From Kitasatospora indigofera (GTDB lineage: Bacteria > Actinomycetota > Actinomycetes > Streptomycetales > Streptomycetaceae), in NCBI RefSeq assembly GCF_014655955.1, contig NZ_BNBO01000013.1, positions 101,732 to 165,731 of the forward strand: a DNA stretch of 64,000 nucleotides. Direction: 5' to 3'. The notes below the pieces were generated by a model. It searched no databases. It had not been told where the DNA came from and saw only the letters and a program-made list of their open reading frames with translations. Shown piece after piece: positions 24,314 through 32,167 of this stretch. The first letter of the stretch is position 1. Every line of letters starts with the position of its first letter. A program made the position numbers and the translations under genes.

Positions 24314-25612
24314 ATGGGCAACAACGGACACGGCGGGACCCGCGATCCGGGTCGGGGCCGGCAGGACGGCAGCGGCACCGGGATCCGGGCGATCACCGAG
24401 GACGACATCCCCGGCTGGGACCGCGCGCTCGCGGTCGGCTTCCTCCGGCCGCACGCCGGGGAGGCCACCGAGTACCGGCGGCTCGGCTTCGAGCCCGGGC
24501 GCTCGCTCGGCGCCTACGACGGCGAACGCTGCGTAGGGACGTTCCGCAGCTTCGACGCCGAACTCACCGTCCCCGGCGGCGCGACCGTCCTGGCGGACGC
24601 GATCACCAGCGTGACCGTGAGCTCCACCCACCGCCGGCGCGGCCTGCTGCGCGCGATGATGACCCGCGACCTGGCCGCCGCGCACGAGCGCGGGAACCCC
24701 GTCGCCATCCTGATCGCGGCCGAGTACAACATCTACGGCCGCTACGGCTTCGGCCCCGCCACCTCCACCCACGGCTGGAACATCGACCTGCTGCGGGCCG
24801 GCGGCCTGCGCAAGGACCTGCCGGCCGTGCCCGGCGGCCGGATCGACTTCGCCACCATGGCCGAGGTGCGCAAGGTGGGGCCCGAGTTCCACGAGCGCTG
24901 GCGGCGCACCCAGCCCGGCGCGATCACCCGCACCGAGGTGGGCTGGCGGGTCCGCACCGGTGACGTGAAGGCCCCCGGCCCGGAGTGGCAGGAGCCCTTC
25001 GTGGCCCTGCACCGGGACGCCACGGGCACCGTCACCGGCCTGGTCGCCTACAAGGTGGACGACAACTGGGACGGCAGCTACCCCGACTGCACCCTCACCG
25101 TCCTCGACCTCCAGGCCCTCGACGGGCCCACCGCCGTCGGCCTGTGGCGGTTCGTCCTCTCGGTCGACTGGGTGCGCAAGGTCGTGGTCGAGAATCTCGC
25201 CCCCGACGACCCGCTGCCGCTGCTGCTCAACGACCCGCGCGCCGCCACCCCGTACGCCGACAACTCCGACTTCACCTGGCTGCGGGTGCTCGACGTCGAA
25301 GCGGCGTTCGCCGCCCGCAGCTGCGGCGGGCCGGGCCGGATCGTGCTGGACGTCACCGACCCGCTCGGGTACGCGGACGGCCGCTGGGCCGTGGAGGCCG
25401 CCGACGACGGCACCTGTCGCTGCACGGCCACCACCGACGAGCCCGACCTCGCCCTCGGCGTCGGCGCGCTCGGCACGCTCTACCTGGGGGGCGAGAGCGT
25501 CGCGCGGCTGGCCGCCGCCGCCCTGGTCACCGAGCTGCGCCCGGGTGCCGCCGCCCGGGCCGACCTGCTGCTGCGGACGCCGGCCCGGCCGTGGAACCCG
25601 GACGGGTTCTGA
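24314..25612 (+). CDS. Eis-like GNAT N-acetyltransferase
   Basis: A 432-residue protein with the Eis layout: an N-terminal GNAT fold (acetyl-CoA loop VSSTHRRRGLLRAMM), a second GNAT-like region, and a C-terminal SCP2-like domain. The proposed general acid Tyr is present in NIYGRYGFG (Y141), and the chain ends in Phe, whose terminal carboxylate acts as base in Mycobacterium Eis. Eis enzymes acetylate aminoglycosides or other amines at several positions. The substrate here is unknown. The N-terminal ~22 residues are a Gly-rich extension. ATG at 24314 follows GGTGGGG. Confidence 0.88.
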   Translation: MGNNGHGGTRDPGRGRQDGSGTGIRAITEDDIPGWDRALAVGFLRPHAGEATEYRRLGFEPGRSLGAYDGERCVGTFRSFDAELTVPGGATVLADAITSVTVSSTHRRRGLLRAMMTRDLAAAHERGNPVAILIAAEYNIYGRYGFGPATSTHGWNIDLLRAGGLRKDLPAVPGGRIDFATMAEVRKVGPEFHERWRRTQPGAITRTEVGWRVRTGDVKAPGPEWQEPFVALHRDATGTVTGLVAYKVDDNWDGSYPDCTLTVLDLQALDGPTAVGLWRFVLSVDWVRKVVVENLAPDDPLPLLLNDPRAATPYADNSDFTWLRVLDVEAAFAARSCGGPGRIVLDVTDPLGYADGRWAVEAADDGTCRCTATTDEPDLALGVGALGTLYLGGESVARLAAAALVTELRPGAAARADLLLRTPARPWNPDGF

Positions 25613-25723
25613 CGATCCGTCCGGCCGTACCCCCGGCCGCTCCCCGGCCCCGGCCCCCGGCCATGCCCCAGGCCCCGGTCATGTCCCCGGCCCCGCGTCC
25701 GGTCCCGCCTCCGACGGTGCGAC

Positions 25724-25765
25724 GAGCCCCCGCCCCACCCCGGGGCAGGGGCGGGGCAGGGGCTC
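25724..25765. terminator. Convergent terminator between Eis-like and TetR genes
   Basis: GAGCCCCCGCCCC and GGGGCGGGGCAGGGGCTC form an imperfect long stem with a short loop between two converging genes. Confidence 0.7.
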
Positions 25766-25789
25766 GCGGTCCTCGGTCGCGTGCTCCGC

Positions 25790-26593
25790 TCAGCGGGCCT
25801 GGGTCCGGCCGATGGTCGGCAGGATGAAGTCCTGGATCAGGCCCTTGGCGTCGCGGACGATCGGGCGGAACACCCGGTAGCGGGACAGGTTGATCACCCG
25901 GGCGGCCATCGGGGTGGAGCGCCGGACGAACTCCCTGGTCCGCTCGGTGTCCGGGGTGCGGTCGAAGACCCAGTACAGGACGACGACCATGAGGTGCAGC
26001 CAGAGCAGGTCGGGCAGCAGCTCGGCGAGTTCGGCGTCCAGCTTGGGCGCCAGCTCCGAACCGGTCAGCACCTCCCGGAACAGCTCGACGGCCGTCGCCC
26101 GGGCCGGGTGCGACTCGTTGGAGAACGGGCTGAGCGAGCTGGTCGGGTCGGCGGCCGTCCGGAAGAACTGCGAGGCGAACTCGTGGTACTCCGCCGCGCA
26201 GTCGAGCCAGGAGGTCAACGCGATCTCCAGGCGCTCCGCGAAGTCCTTGCGGCCGGCCATCCGCGCCCGGGCGTCGGCGGCGTGCTGGTACGTCATCTGG
26301 TCGTAGAACCCCTGGATCAGGAATTCCTTCGACGCGAAGTAGTAGTACGCGTTGCCGACCGACACCCCCGCCTCGGCGGCGATGGCCCGCATGGTGGTCT
26401 TGTCGTAGCCGCGTTCCTTGAAGAGGCGCATGGCGGTCTCAAGGATCAGCGCCCGGGTCTGCTCGCTCTTCCCGGTCTTCGGGAGCGCCCGGCCACCGGG
26501 AAGCTCCGGGGCCGCCGGAGTGCGCTCGTCCTTCGTGCTGTCGCTGTCCTTGGGCTCGTCCACGCTGGCCGAGCCTACCGGGGTGTCAGCCAC
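25790..26593 (-). CDS. TetR-family regulator with long N-terminal extension
   Basis: A 267-residue TetR protein. The helix-turn-helix is at about residues 48-95 (TTMRAIAAEAGVSVGNAYYYFASKEFLI), preceded by a polar extension and followed by a 160-residue helical ligand domain. Two GTG starts compete. The one at 26593 has AGGAG nine bases upstream. The one at 26563 lies eight bases after a TAGGCT box, which suggests a leaderless start ten residues further in. A near copy of the second arrangement occurs at about 26776-26798. Upstream, same strand, are a thiol-disulfide-type protein and a membrane protein. The target is unknown. Confidence 0.88.
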   Translation of the reverse strand: MADTPVGSASVDEPKDSDSTKDERTPAAPELPGGRALPKTGKSEQTRALILETAMRLFKERGYDKTTMRAIAAEAGVSVGNAYYYFASKEFLIQGFYDQMTYQHAADARARMAGRKDFAERLEIALTSWLDCAAEYHEFASQFFRTAADPTSSLSPFSNESHPARATAVELFREVLTGSELAPKLDAELAELLPDLLWLHLMVVVLYWVFDRTPDTERTREFVRRSTPMAARVINLSRYRVFRPIVRDAKGLIQDFILPTIGRTQAR

Positions 26594-26791
26594 GGCTCAC
26601 GGCTCCTGCCGCCGGGGCGGCCGCGTCCGGGGCGGCCGGCCGGCGCTCCGGACGGGATCCGCCGGGGCCGGCGGCGCTCCGCCCGGGAGTGCCGGGCGGG
26701 CCGCCCCCGTTGTCCCGGTCGCCGTCCCGGTGCTGCCGGTCGGTGCTGTTCGCGCCGTTCGTCGGTGTCACGTCGTCCACGGTGGTCGAGC

Positions 26792-27352
26792 CTAGCCCGA
26801 CCTGACGCAGGCGCCGTCGTCGCAACGGGGCGGCCCGTCCGCCGGCCGCCCCGGCGGCCGGGCGCCCGCCCAGCCGCTGTCCTCGGTCCGCGCCGGGCCG
26901 GCCGGCGGAGCGCCCGCCCAGCCGCTGTCCTCGGTCCGTGCCGCACCGGATGCCCCCTCCGCACCCGGTGCGGCACGGTCCGCTCCCGTGGCCGCGCGGT
27001 ACTTCCCGGCGGCGAACGCCGCCGCCCTGGCCAGCGGGAGACCGGCCGGAGTGCTGAGCCGCAGGGCGAGCGGCCGGTGCGCGGCCAGGGCCCAGAGGCA
27101 GGTGACGAAGGCATGCGGCCCCCGCCGGACCTCCCCGGTGTCGGCGACCACGGTGATCTCGCCGAGGCCGGCGTCGTGGTCGAGGTCCGGGTACCGCTCG
27201 CGGGCCTCGGCGGAGGCGACCGCGACGAAGTCCAGCGGTACCAGCTGGGCCTGGTCGCGCAGCCAGGCCGTGAGCCGGCGGCAGAGCGGGCAGCCGGGGT
27301 CGTGCAGCACGGTGACCCGGGTGACCGGCGGGGCGGCGGTCGCGGTGCGCAC
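26792..27352 (-). CDS. DCC-type thiol-disulfide oxidoreductase family protein (DUF393)
   Basis: A 186-residue protein. The DUF393/DCC1 motif DPGCPLCRRLTAW at residues 18-30 carries the DxxCxxC signature of this thioredoxin-like family, and residues ~30-115 complete a compact domain. The C-terminal 70 residues are low complexity and contain a near-exact duplication of ARTEDSGWAGA, encoded by two copies of the same ~30-base block (about 26868-26940). The chain ends with CDDGACVRSG, adding two more cysteines. GTG start with GAGG upstream, nine bases after the stop of the membrane-protein gene, so the two are co-transcribed. Confidence 0.85.
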   Translation of the reverse strand: MRTATAAPPVTRVTVLHDPGCPLCRRLTAWLRDQAQLVPLDFVAVASAEARERYPDLDHDAGLGEITVVADTGEVRRGPHAFVTCLWALAAHRPLALRLSTPAGLPLARAAAFAAGKYRAATGADRAAPGAEGASGAARTEDSGWAGAPPAGPARTEDSGWAGARPPGRPADGPPRCDDGACVRSG

Positions 27353-27361
27353 CGGCGGGCC

Positions 27362-27772
27362 TCAGGCCTGGGCCGGGCGCGGCGCGACGTAGCCCTGCGG
27401 GGCGACCGGCGGCCGCTGCCGGCGCTCCGGGTCGCCGCGGCGGCGGATCCGGTTGAGCACGTAGACGTTGGCGAGGTGCATGAAGCCGAGGACCAGCAGG
27501 ACGGTGCCGAGCTTGACCGACATCGCGTCGAACACGCCCTGGGTGCCGGTGATCTTGTCGTCGGTCTTCATCCACAGGGCCACGAAGCCGAGGTTGAGCA
27601 GGTAGAAGCCGACGAGCAGCAGGTGGTTCACCGCGTCGGCGAGCTTCTCGTCGCCAGCGAAGACGTCGGCCAGGAAGATCTTGCCGTTGGTCGAGAGCGT
27701 GCGGGCCACCCAGACCGTGAGTCCGGTGGCGATCGGCAGGTAGACGGCATAGCTGACCACTGTGAAGTCCAT
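27362..27772 (-). CDS. Four-helix membrane protein
   Basis: A 136-residue protein with three to four hydrophobic segments (near residues 5-25, 45-65 and 80-100) and a basic, Pro-rich C-terminus. Charged patches HLANVYVLNRIRRRG border the last helix. I start at the ATG at 27772, eight bases after AAGGGG; the GTG three codons earlier would touch the ribosome site. It leads a two-gene operon with the DCC-type thiol protein. A pair of GAACGCGTTC palindromes lies directly upstream. Family not recognised. Confidence 0.85.
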   Translation of the reverse strand: MDFTVVSYAVYLPIATGLTVWVARTLSTNGKIFLADVFAGDEKLADAVNHLLLVGFYLLNLGFVALWMKTDDKITGTQGVFDAMSVKLGTVLLVLGFMHLANVYVLNRIRRRGDPERRQRPPVAPQGYVAPRPAQA

Positions 27773-27786
27773 CCGGACCACCCCTT

Positions 27787-27846
27787 TTCGAACGCGTTCA
27801 AAACCTTCTGGCGATGACTCTAGCGAGAGTTTTGAACGCGTTCAAG
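27787..27846. promoter_or_regulatory. Two GAACGCGTTC palindromes between divergent genes
   Basis: Copy 1 has the core GAACGCGTTC at 27790-27799 in TTCGAACGCGTTCAAAA. Copy 2 is the perfect 14-base palindrome TTGAACGCGTTCAA at 27832-27845. Centres are 44 bases apart, about four helical turns. Sites of this form are typical TetR-family operators. They can control both the membrane/DCC operon (minus) and the GNAT gene (plus). The nearest TetR gene is at 25790-26593 on the same strand as the operon. Confidence 0.7.
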
Positions 27847-27870
27847 TGGATGCTGTGGCAGGCTCGCCCC

Positions 27871-28419
27871 ATGACGAACCGGACTGACCAGGACGTGACG
27901 ATCAGAGTCGGGACCACCGACGACGCCGAGGACGTCGCGGCCCTGCACGCCGACAGCTGGCGGACCGCCTACGCCGGGATCGTGCCCGAGGGGGCCCTCG
28001 GCGACGGGCTGGCCGCGGAGCGCCGCGAACTCTGGGCGATCCGCCTGGGCGCCGACTACGGCGAACCCGCCAACACCCCCGAGCTGCTGGTCGCCGAGCG
28101 CGCGGGGGAGACCGTCGGCTTCGCCTACCTCGTCCCGCAGCCCGACGGCCGGATCCTGCTCGACAACCTGCACGTCCGCCCCGGCCGGACCGGCGGCGGC
28201 ACCGGCGCGCTGCTGCTGCGCGCCGCCCTCGCCCACGTCGTGCGCCGGCACCCGGGCGCCGACCTCTACCTGGAGGTGCTGCGCGCCAACACCCGCGCGG
28301 TCGCCTTCTACGAACGGGAGGGCGGCCTGCGCACCGGCGCCCACGAGGGGTGGTTCCCCGGCGGCTTCACCCTGCCCGAGTACGAGTACACCTGGCCCGC
28401 CCCGGGGGCCGGGGGCTGA
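27871..28419 (+). CDS. GNAT-family N-acetyltransferase
   Basis: A 182-residue single-domain GNAT. Motif A is ILLDNLHVRPGRTGGGTGALLLRAALAHV, with the acetyl-CoA pyrophosphate loop, and motif B is YLEVLRANTRAVAFYEREGG. This is the RimI/streptothricin-type fold; substrate unknown. I use the ATG at 27871; the in-frame extension to 27814 passes through the palindromic operator region. It is divergent from the membrane/DCC operon and probably under the same operator pair. Confidence 0.88.
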   Translation: MTNRTDQDVTIRVGTTDDAEDVAALHADSWRTAYAGIVPEGALGDGLAAERRELWAIRLGADYGEPANTPELLVAERAGETVGFAYLVPQPDGRILLDNLHVRPGRTGGGTGALLLRAALAHVVRRHPGADLYLEVLRANTRAVAFYEREGGLRTGAHEGWFPGGFTLPEYEYTWPAPGAGG

Positions 28420-28458
28420 GGCCGCCCCGCCGGGACGCCCGGGGGAGCAGCCGCGCCG

Positions 28459-28941
28459 TCAGTCGTGGTCGTACACCGTGACCGGCACCCCGGCCGAGGT
28501 CAGTCGAGCCACCACCAGCGGCTCGACCAGCTCCCAGCGTCCGCCCGCCAGGCCGCAGCCGATCCGCGGCATGTGGACGGAGGCGCCGAGCGCCAGCGCC
28601 TGCGGCGCCAGCCGGGCGAGCGCGGCGTCGATCGCCTCGTAGCGGACCGGAACGCCCTGGGACCGGCTGGTCCGGATCCCGCGCTGGCCGACCATGTTCG
28701 CCACGTGGACCCAGCGCTCGACCTGGACCACCTGCACGGCGCCCAGGCCGAAGTCGTTGGCCGCCCGCTCGCGGTGCCAGCGGCGGAACGCGGCCTCCGG
28801 CTCGGGCCAGCGCCGGGAGAGGGCCAGGACGAAGCCCTTGCCCCAGCCGCCCAGGTCGTTGCAGACATGGGCGATCACCTTCGCGCCCTTGCCCCGCGGG
28901 GCGGTGGCGTCGCCGCGGACGTGCTCGATGGTCGCCGTCAT
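28459..28941 (-). CDS. Macro-domain protein, TARG1/ALC1-like, lacking the TARG1 catalytic Asp
   Basis: A 160-residue single macro domain. VIAHVCNDLGGWGKGFVLAL and the ribose-loop motif PRIGCGLAGGRWELV place it with the ALC1-like macro domains (TARG1/OARD1, DarG). In TARG1 the second motif reads GCGLD, and this Asp resolves the lysyl intermediate; here it is Ala (GCGLAGG). Binding of ADP-ribose should be kept, but hydrolysis may be weak or use other residues. It converges with the GNAT gene and is close to an MFS gene on the same strand. No DarT-like toxin gene is adjacent. Confidence 0.88.
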   Translation of the reverse strand: MTATIEHVRGDATAPRGKGAKVIAHVCNDLGGWGKGFVLALSRRWPEPEAAFRRWHRERAANDFGLGAVQVVQVERWVHVANMVGQRGIRTSRSQGVPVRYEAIDAALARLAPQALALGASVHMPRIGCGLAGGRWELVEPLVVARLTSAGVPVTVYDHD

Positions 28942-28950
28942 GGGGGGAGG

Positions 28951-30255
28951 CTAGCGGTCGGCACCGACAGGGTGCCGGGCGATTTCCGCGCCGGACCCGG
29001 CGCCCGCCCCCGTCCCGGCCGTCGCGCCCGCCACCGTCCCCGCCCCGGGCGCGTCCGGCCCGCGCCCCAGGGTGCGGCGCCCGGCCAGCGCGACCAGCAG
29101 GGCCAGCACGGCGGCGCCCGCGGTGAGCCGGTAGCCCGCCCCCGGGCCCGCCTGCTGGGCGATCAGGCCGCCGGCCGCCGCGCCGGCCGAGATGCCGGTC
29201 AGCAGCGCGGACACCGCCACCGACATGCCCTCGTTCAACTGCCGCCGTGGCAGCAGCTCCTGGACCACGGTCATCCCGGTGACCATGGTCGGAGCGGTGC
29301 CGGTGCCGGCCACGAACAGTGCGGCCCCGAGCAGGCCGAGCCCGGCCCCGGCCAGTGCCGCGGCGAGCGGGAGCAGCAGGAGCAGGGCCATCGCCGCCAC
29401 CCCGCACAGGAAGCGGACGGCGGGCGCGCGGCGCGGCCGGAGCAGTCCGAAGACCAGCCCGGCCAGGCAGGAGCCGGCCGCGACCAGGCCCAGCAGCGGG
29501 CCCGCCAGCGACTTCTGGCCGAGCGCGTCGGCGTAGGCGAGGGTGGTGACCTCCATCGAGCCGAACACGGTGCCGGTGGCGAGGAAGGTCAGCGCCATCA
29601 CCCGCAGCCCGGGCCGGCGCAGCGGCGATCCCGGCCGGCGCTCCTCCGGATCCGGTGCCTGGACGGGGGGTTCGGTGCGGCGCTGGGCGGCGAACAGCAG
29701 GGCGCCGGCCGCGCCGAAGGTCCCGCCGGCGATCAGGCCGGCCTCCGGGAACAGCGAGGTGCAGAGCAGGATCGCCAGGACCGGGGCGGTCATGAAGCAG
29801 GCCTCGTCCAGGGCCTGTTCCAGTGCGTTGGCGACGTGGCGGGCCTGCGGGTCGGCCCGGAACAGGTACGCCCAGCGGGCCCTGGCCATGCCGCCGAGGT
29901 TCGGGTTGAAGGAGCAGGCGGCCCAGCAGAGGTAGAGCGTCCAGTCCGGCGCGCCGAGGTGCACGCAGAGCAGCAGTCCGGCGAGCGGCACCGCGCAGCC
30001 GAGGACGGCGGGGACGGTGGCCCGGGCCTGGCCGTAGCGGTCGACCAGCCGCCCGACCAGCGGGAGGCCGACCGCCGCGGTGACCAGGCCGGCCGCCGAG
30101 ACGGTGCCGGCCAGCGCGTAGGAGTCGCGCCGGGCGGCGATCATCGCCACGGTGGAGACGCCCGTCATGGAGAGGGCCAGCCGGCCGAGCAGTCCGGAGA
30201 GGGTGAAGGCGAGGGCGCCGGGGGCGGCGAGGATGCGGCGGTACGAGGCGAACAC
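28951..30255 (-). CDS. MFS transporter
   Basis: A 434-residue major facilitator with 12 hydrophobic helices. The motif A-like loop PLVGRLVDRYGQAR follows helix 2. I chose the GTG at 30255 because GGAG lies five bases upstream and the first helix (LAFTLSGLLGRLALSMTG) starts soon after; the longer reading frame runs through the divergent promoter into the LysR gene. It is divergent from a LysR regulator, with an inverted repeat between, so it is probably its target. The C-terminus is a low-complexity Gly/Ala tail. Confidence 0.88.
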   Translation of the reverse strand: MFASYRRILAAPGALAFTLSGLLGRLALSMTGVSTVAMIAARRDSYALAGTVSAAGLVTAAVGLPLVGRLVDRYGQARATVPAVLGCAVPLAGLLLCVHLGAPDWTLYLCWAACSFNPNLGGMARARWAYLFRADPQARHVANALEQALDEACFMTAPVLAILLCTSLFPEAGLIAGGTFGAAGALLFAAQRRTEPPVQAPDPEERRPGSPLRRPGLRVMALTFLATGTVFGSMEVTTLAYADALGQKSLAGPLLGLVAAGSCLAGLVFGLLRPRRAPAVRFLCGVAAMALLLLLPLAAALAGAGLGLLGAALFVAGTGTAPTMVTGMTVVQELLPRRQLNEGMSVAVSALLTGISAGAAAGGLIAQQAGPGAGYRLTAGAAVLALLVALAGRRTLGRGPDAPGAGTVAGATAGTGAGAGSGAEIARHPVGADR

Positions 30256-30334
30256 GGGTCTCCAGGGCGGGGGCTCGGCGGGTGCCTCCAGCCTGGCGGG
30301 GGAGCGGCCGGCCGGTCCAACACCTGTTTCGCCG

Positions 30335-30359
30335 TATTCACAACGGGCTGTTGTTAATA
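30335..30359. promoter_or_regulatory. Inverted repeat in the MFS/LysR divergent region
   Basis: TATTCACAAC-GGGCT-GTTGTTAATA, a 10-base-arm inverted repeat with a single mismatch, ending nine bases before the LysR ATG. It contains a T-N11-A type core. This is the expected recognition site for the adjacent LysR regulator, placed to autorepress it. Confidence 0.65.
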
Positions 30360-30367
30360 TCGCCGCC

Positions 30368-31342
30368 ATGCCCCGTGACCTGCATCCCCGCCTGCTGCGC
30401 GGCTTCGTCGCCACCGCCGAGACGCTGCACTTCGGCCGCGCCGCCGAGCAGCTGCACATCGCCGAGCAGGCCCTCAGCCGGGACATCAAGGCGCTCGAAC
30501 TGGCCCTCGGCGGAGCCCTGTTCACCCGCACCACGCGCAGTGTCGAACTCACCCCGGCCGGTGCCCGGCTGCTGCCGATGGCCCGCCGGCTGCTGCTCCT
30601 GCAGGACGAGATCCTCACGGCCGCGAACGGATCCGCCCACCGGCCGCTGCTGCTGGACCTCAACAGCGACGTGACCGGCGACGACCTCACCGCGGACCGG
30701 CTGCTCGCGCACGTCCGGGCGGCCTGGCCCGAGGGCGAGCTGCTGGCCCGGTTCCACGGCGGACTGGCCGCCGCCGCGGCCGCGTTGACCACCCACCGGT
30801 TGGACGTCTCGATGGGACGGTTCGCCGAGCTGCCGCCCGGGCAGCGCGCCCAGCTCGTCCATGTGCCGGTCCGGCTGGAGCCGATGGCGGTGATGATGAC
30901 GAGCCGGCACCCGCTGGCGGCGCGCACCGAACTGCCGCTCGCCGACCTGGCCGGCCACCCGGTGGACATCTGCGCGGGCAATCCGGCGACCACCGAATGG
31001 ACCGACCTCGGGGCCCGGCTCCTCGCCGAGCACGGGCTGGTGGCGGCGGAGCCGCACGCGGCCCCGGTCGGGGTGGACGAGACGGCCCGCTACCTCGCCC
31101 GGCACGGCGAGCCGATGCTGACCACCGTCGGTGGTCCGCGGATCCCCGGCGCGGTCACCGTGCCGCTGGTGCGGCCGGTGCCGCTGAGCCTGCTCGGGCT
31201 GGTGCACCGGCCCGAGCCGCGGCACCCCGGACTGGACGCGCTGATCGCGGCGGCCGCCGAACTCGGCGGCCGGGAGGGCTGGTTGCGCCGTCCGGCGGAC
31301 AGCTGGCTGCCGGCGGCGGACGCCGCGCTGCTGGCCGGCTGA
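30368..31342 (+). CDS. LysR-family transcriptional regulator
   Basis: A 324-residue LysR protein. The winged HTH (residues ~5-65) contains LHFGRAAEQLHIAEQALSRDIKALE and is followed by a linker helix and a two-lobed periplasmic-binding-like effector domain (from about residue 95). It is transcribed divergently from an MFS transporter that it most likely controls. The start is ATG 30368, with an overlapping reverse-strand ATG; the ribosome site is weak and the 5' leader, if any, is very short. Effector unknown. Confidence 0.9.
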   Translation: MPRDLHPRLLRGFVATAETLHFGRAAEQLHIAEQALSRDIKALELALGGALFTRTTRSVELTPAGARLLPMARRLLLLQDEILTAANGSAHRPLLLDLNSDVTGDDLTADRLLAHVRAAWPEGELLARFHGGLAAAAAALTTHRLDVSMGRFAELPPGQRAQLVHVPVRLEPMAVMMTSRHPLAARTELPLADLAGHPVDICAGNPATTEWTDLGARLLAEHGLVAAEPHAAPVGVDETARYLARHGEPMLTTVGGPRIPGAVTVPLVRPVPLSLLGLVHRPEPRHPGLDALIAAAAELGGREGWLRRPADSWLPAADAALLAG

Positions 31343-31384
31343 GCCCGGGGCGGGCGGCCGGCCGACGGCCCCGGGCACGGCGCC

Positions 31385-31412
31385 GCCCCTGCCGTCGGGG
31401 GTCGGCAGGGGC
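31385..31412. terminator. Terminator between LysR and YceI genes
   Basis: Ten-base stem GCCCCTGCCG / CGGCAGGGGC with an eight-base loop, 42 bases after the LysR stop and between two converging genes. Confidence 0.7.
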
Positions 31413-31555
31413 GGAGAGGGGGCGCGGCCGGGCCGGGACGCCCCGGCGGGCGGGGCGCGGTCGGGCCCGCGGGCGGGTACGGCCGTGGTGCGGCGGGCCC
31501 GCGGCGGCCCGGTGCGGGCCGCCGCCGGGTGGGCCGGCGCCGGGGCCGGCGCGGT

Positions 31556-32167
31556 TCAGGCCGCCTTGACCGCCGAGATGTCGAAGGTGAGCTTGACCTT
31601 CTCGCCGATCAGCACGCCGCCGGTCTCCAGCGCGGCGTTGTAGCTCAGGCCCCAGTCGGTGCGGTCGATGGTGGCGGCACCCTCGAAGCCGACCCGCTCG
31701 GCGCCGTAGGCGTCCGTGGCGCTGCCCGTGTACTCCAGGTCGAGGACGACCGGGCGGGTGGTGCCCTTGATGGTCAGGTCGCCGGTCATCCGGTAGGAGT
31801 CGTCGCGCAGCCGCTCGGCGGAGGTGCTGCGGAAGGTGATCTCGGGGTGGGCCTCGGCGGCGAAGAAGTCCCCGGTGCGCAGGTGCTCGTCGCGCTGGGC
31901 CTGCTTGGTGTCGATGCTGGCGACCTTGATCACGAGCTCGGCGGAGGAGTTGGCGGGCTCGCTGCCGTCCAGGTGGAGCTTGCCGTCGTACTCGGTGAAC
32001 GAGCCGCGGACGTTGGTGACCATCGCGTGGCGGACGGAGAAGCCGACCTGGCTGTGCGCGGTGTCGACGGCCCAGTCACCGGTCAGGTGCGCCAGGCCGG
32101 GGCCGGCCAGGGCGTCCACGACGGCGGTGGCGGTGTCGGCGGTCTTGGTGCGGTTGAACAGGCCCAT
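31556..32167 (-). CDS. YceI-family lipocalin-like protein
   Basis: A 203-residue YceI protein without signal peptide. Typical blocks are WAVDTAHSQVGFSVRHAMVTNVRGSF, AELVIKVASIDT, HPEITFRSTSAERL, DLTIKGTTRPVVLDLEY and WGLSYNAALETGGVLIGEKVKLTFDI. Family members bind polyprenyl or other amphiphilic chains in a β-barrel and are often linked to quinone or stress functions. A strong AAGGAGG ribosome site precedes the ATG. A palindrome at 32182-32207 in the promoter suggests dedicated control, MarR-type being common for such genes (inference). Confidence 0.93.
   Translation of the reverse strand: MGLFNRTKTADTATAVVDALAGPGLAHLTGDWAVDTAHSQVGFSVRHAMVTNVRGSFTEYDGKLHLDGSEPANSSAELVIKVASIDTKQAQRDEHLRTGDFFAAEAHPEITFRSTSAERLRDDSYRMTGDLTIKGTTRPVVLDLEYTGSATDAYGAERVGFEGAATIDRTDWGLSYNAALETGGVLIGEKVKLTFDISAVKAA

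Noticed and set aside
28459..28941. DarTG-type toxin-antitoxin system
   Set aside because: The macro domain resembles the DarG class, but neither neighbour resembles a DarT ADP-ribosyltransferase; they are a GNAT acetyltransferase and an MFS transporter.
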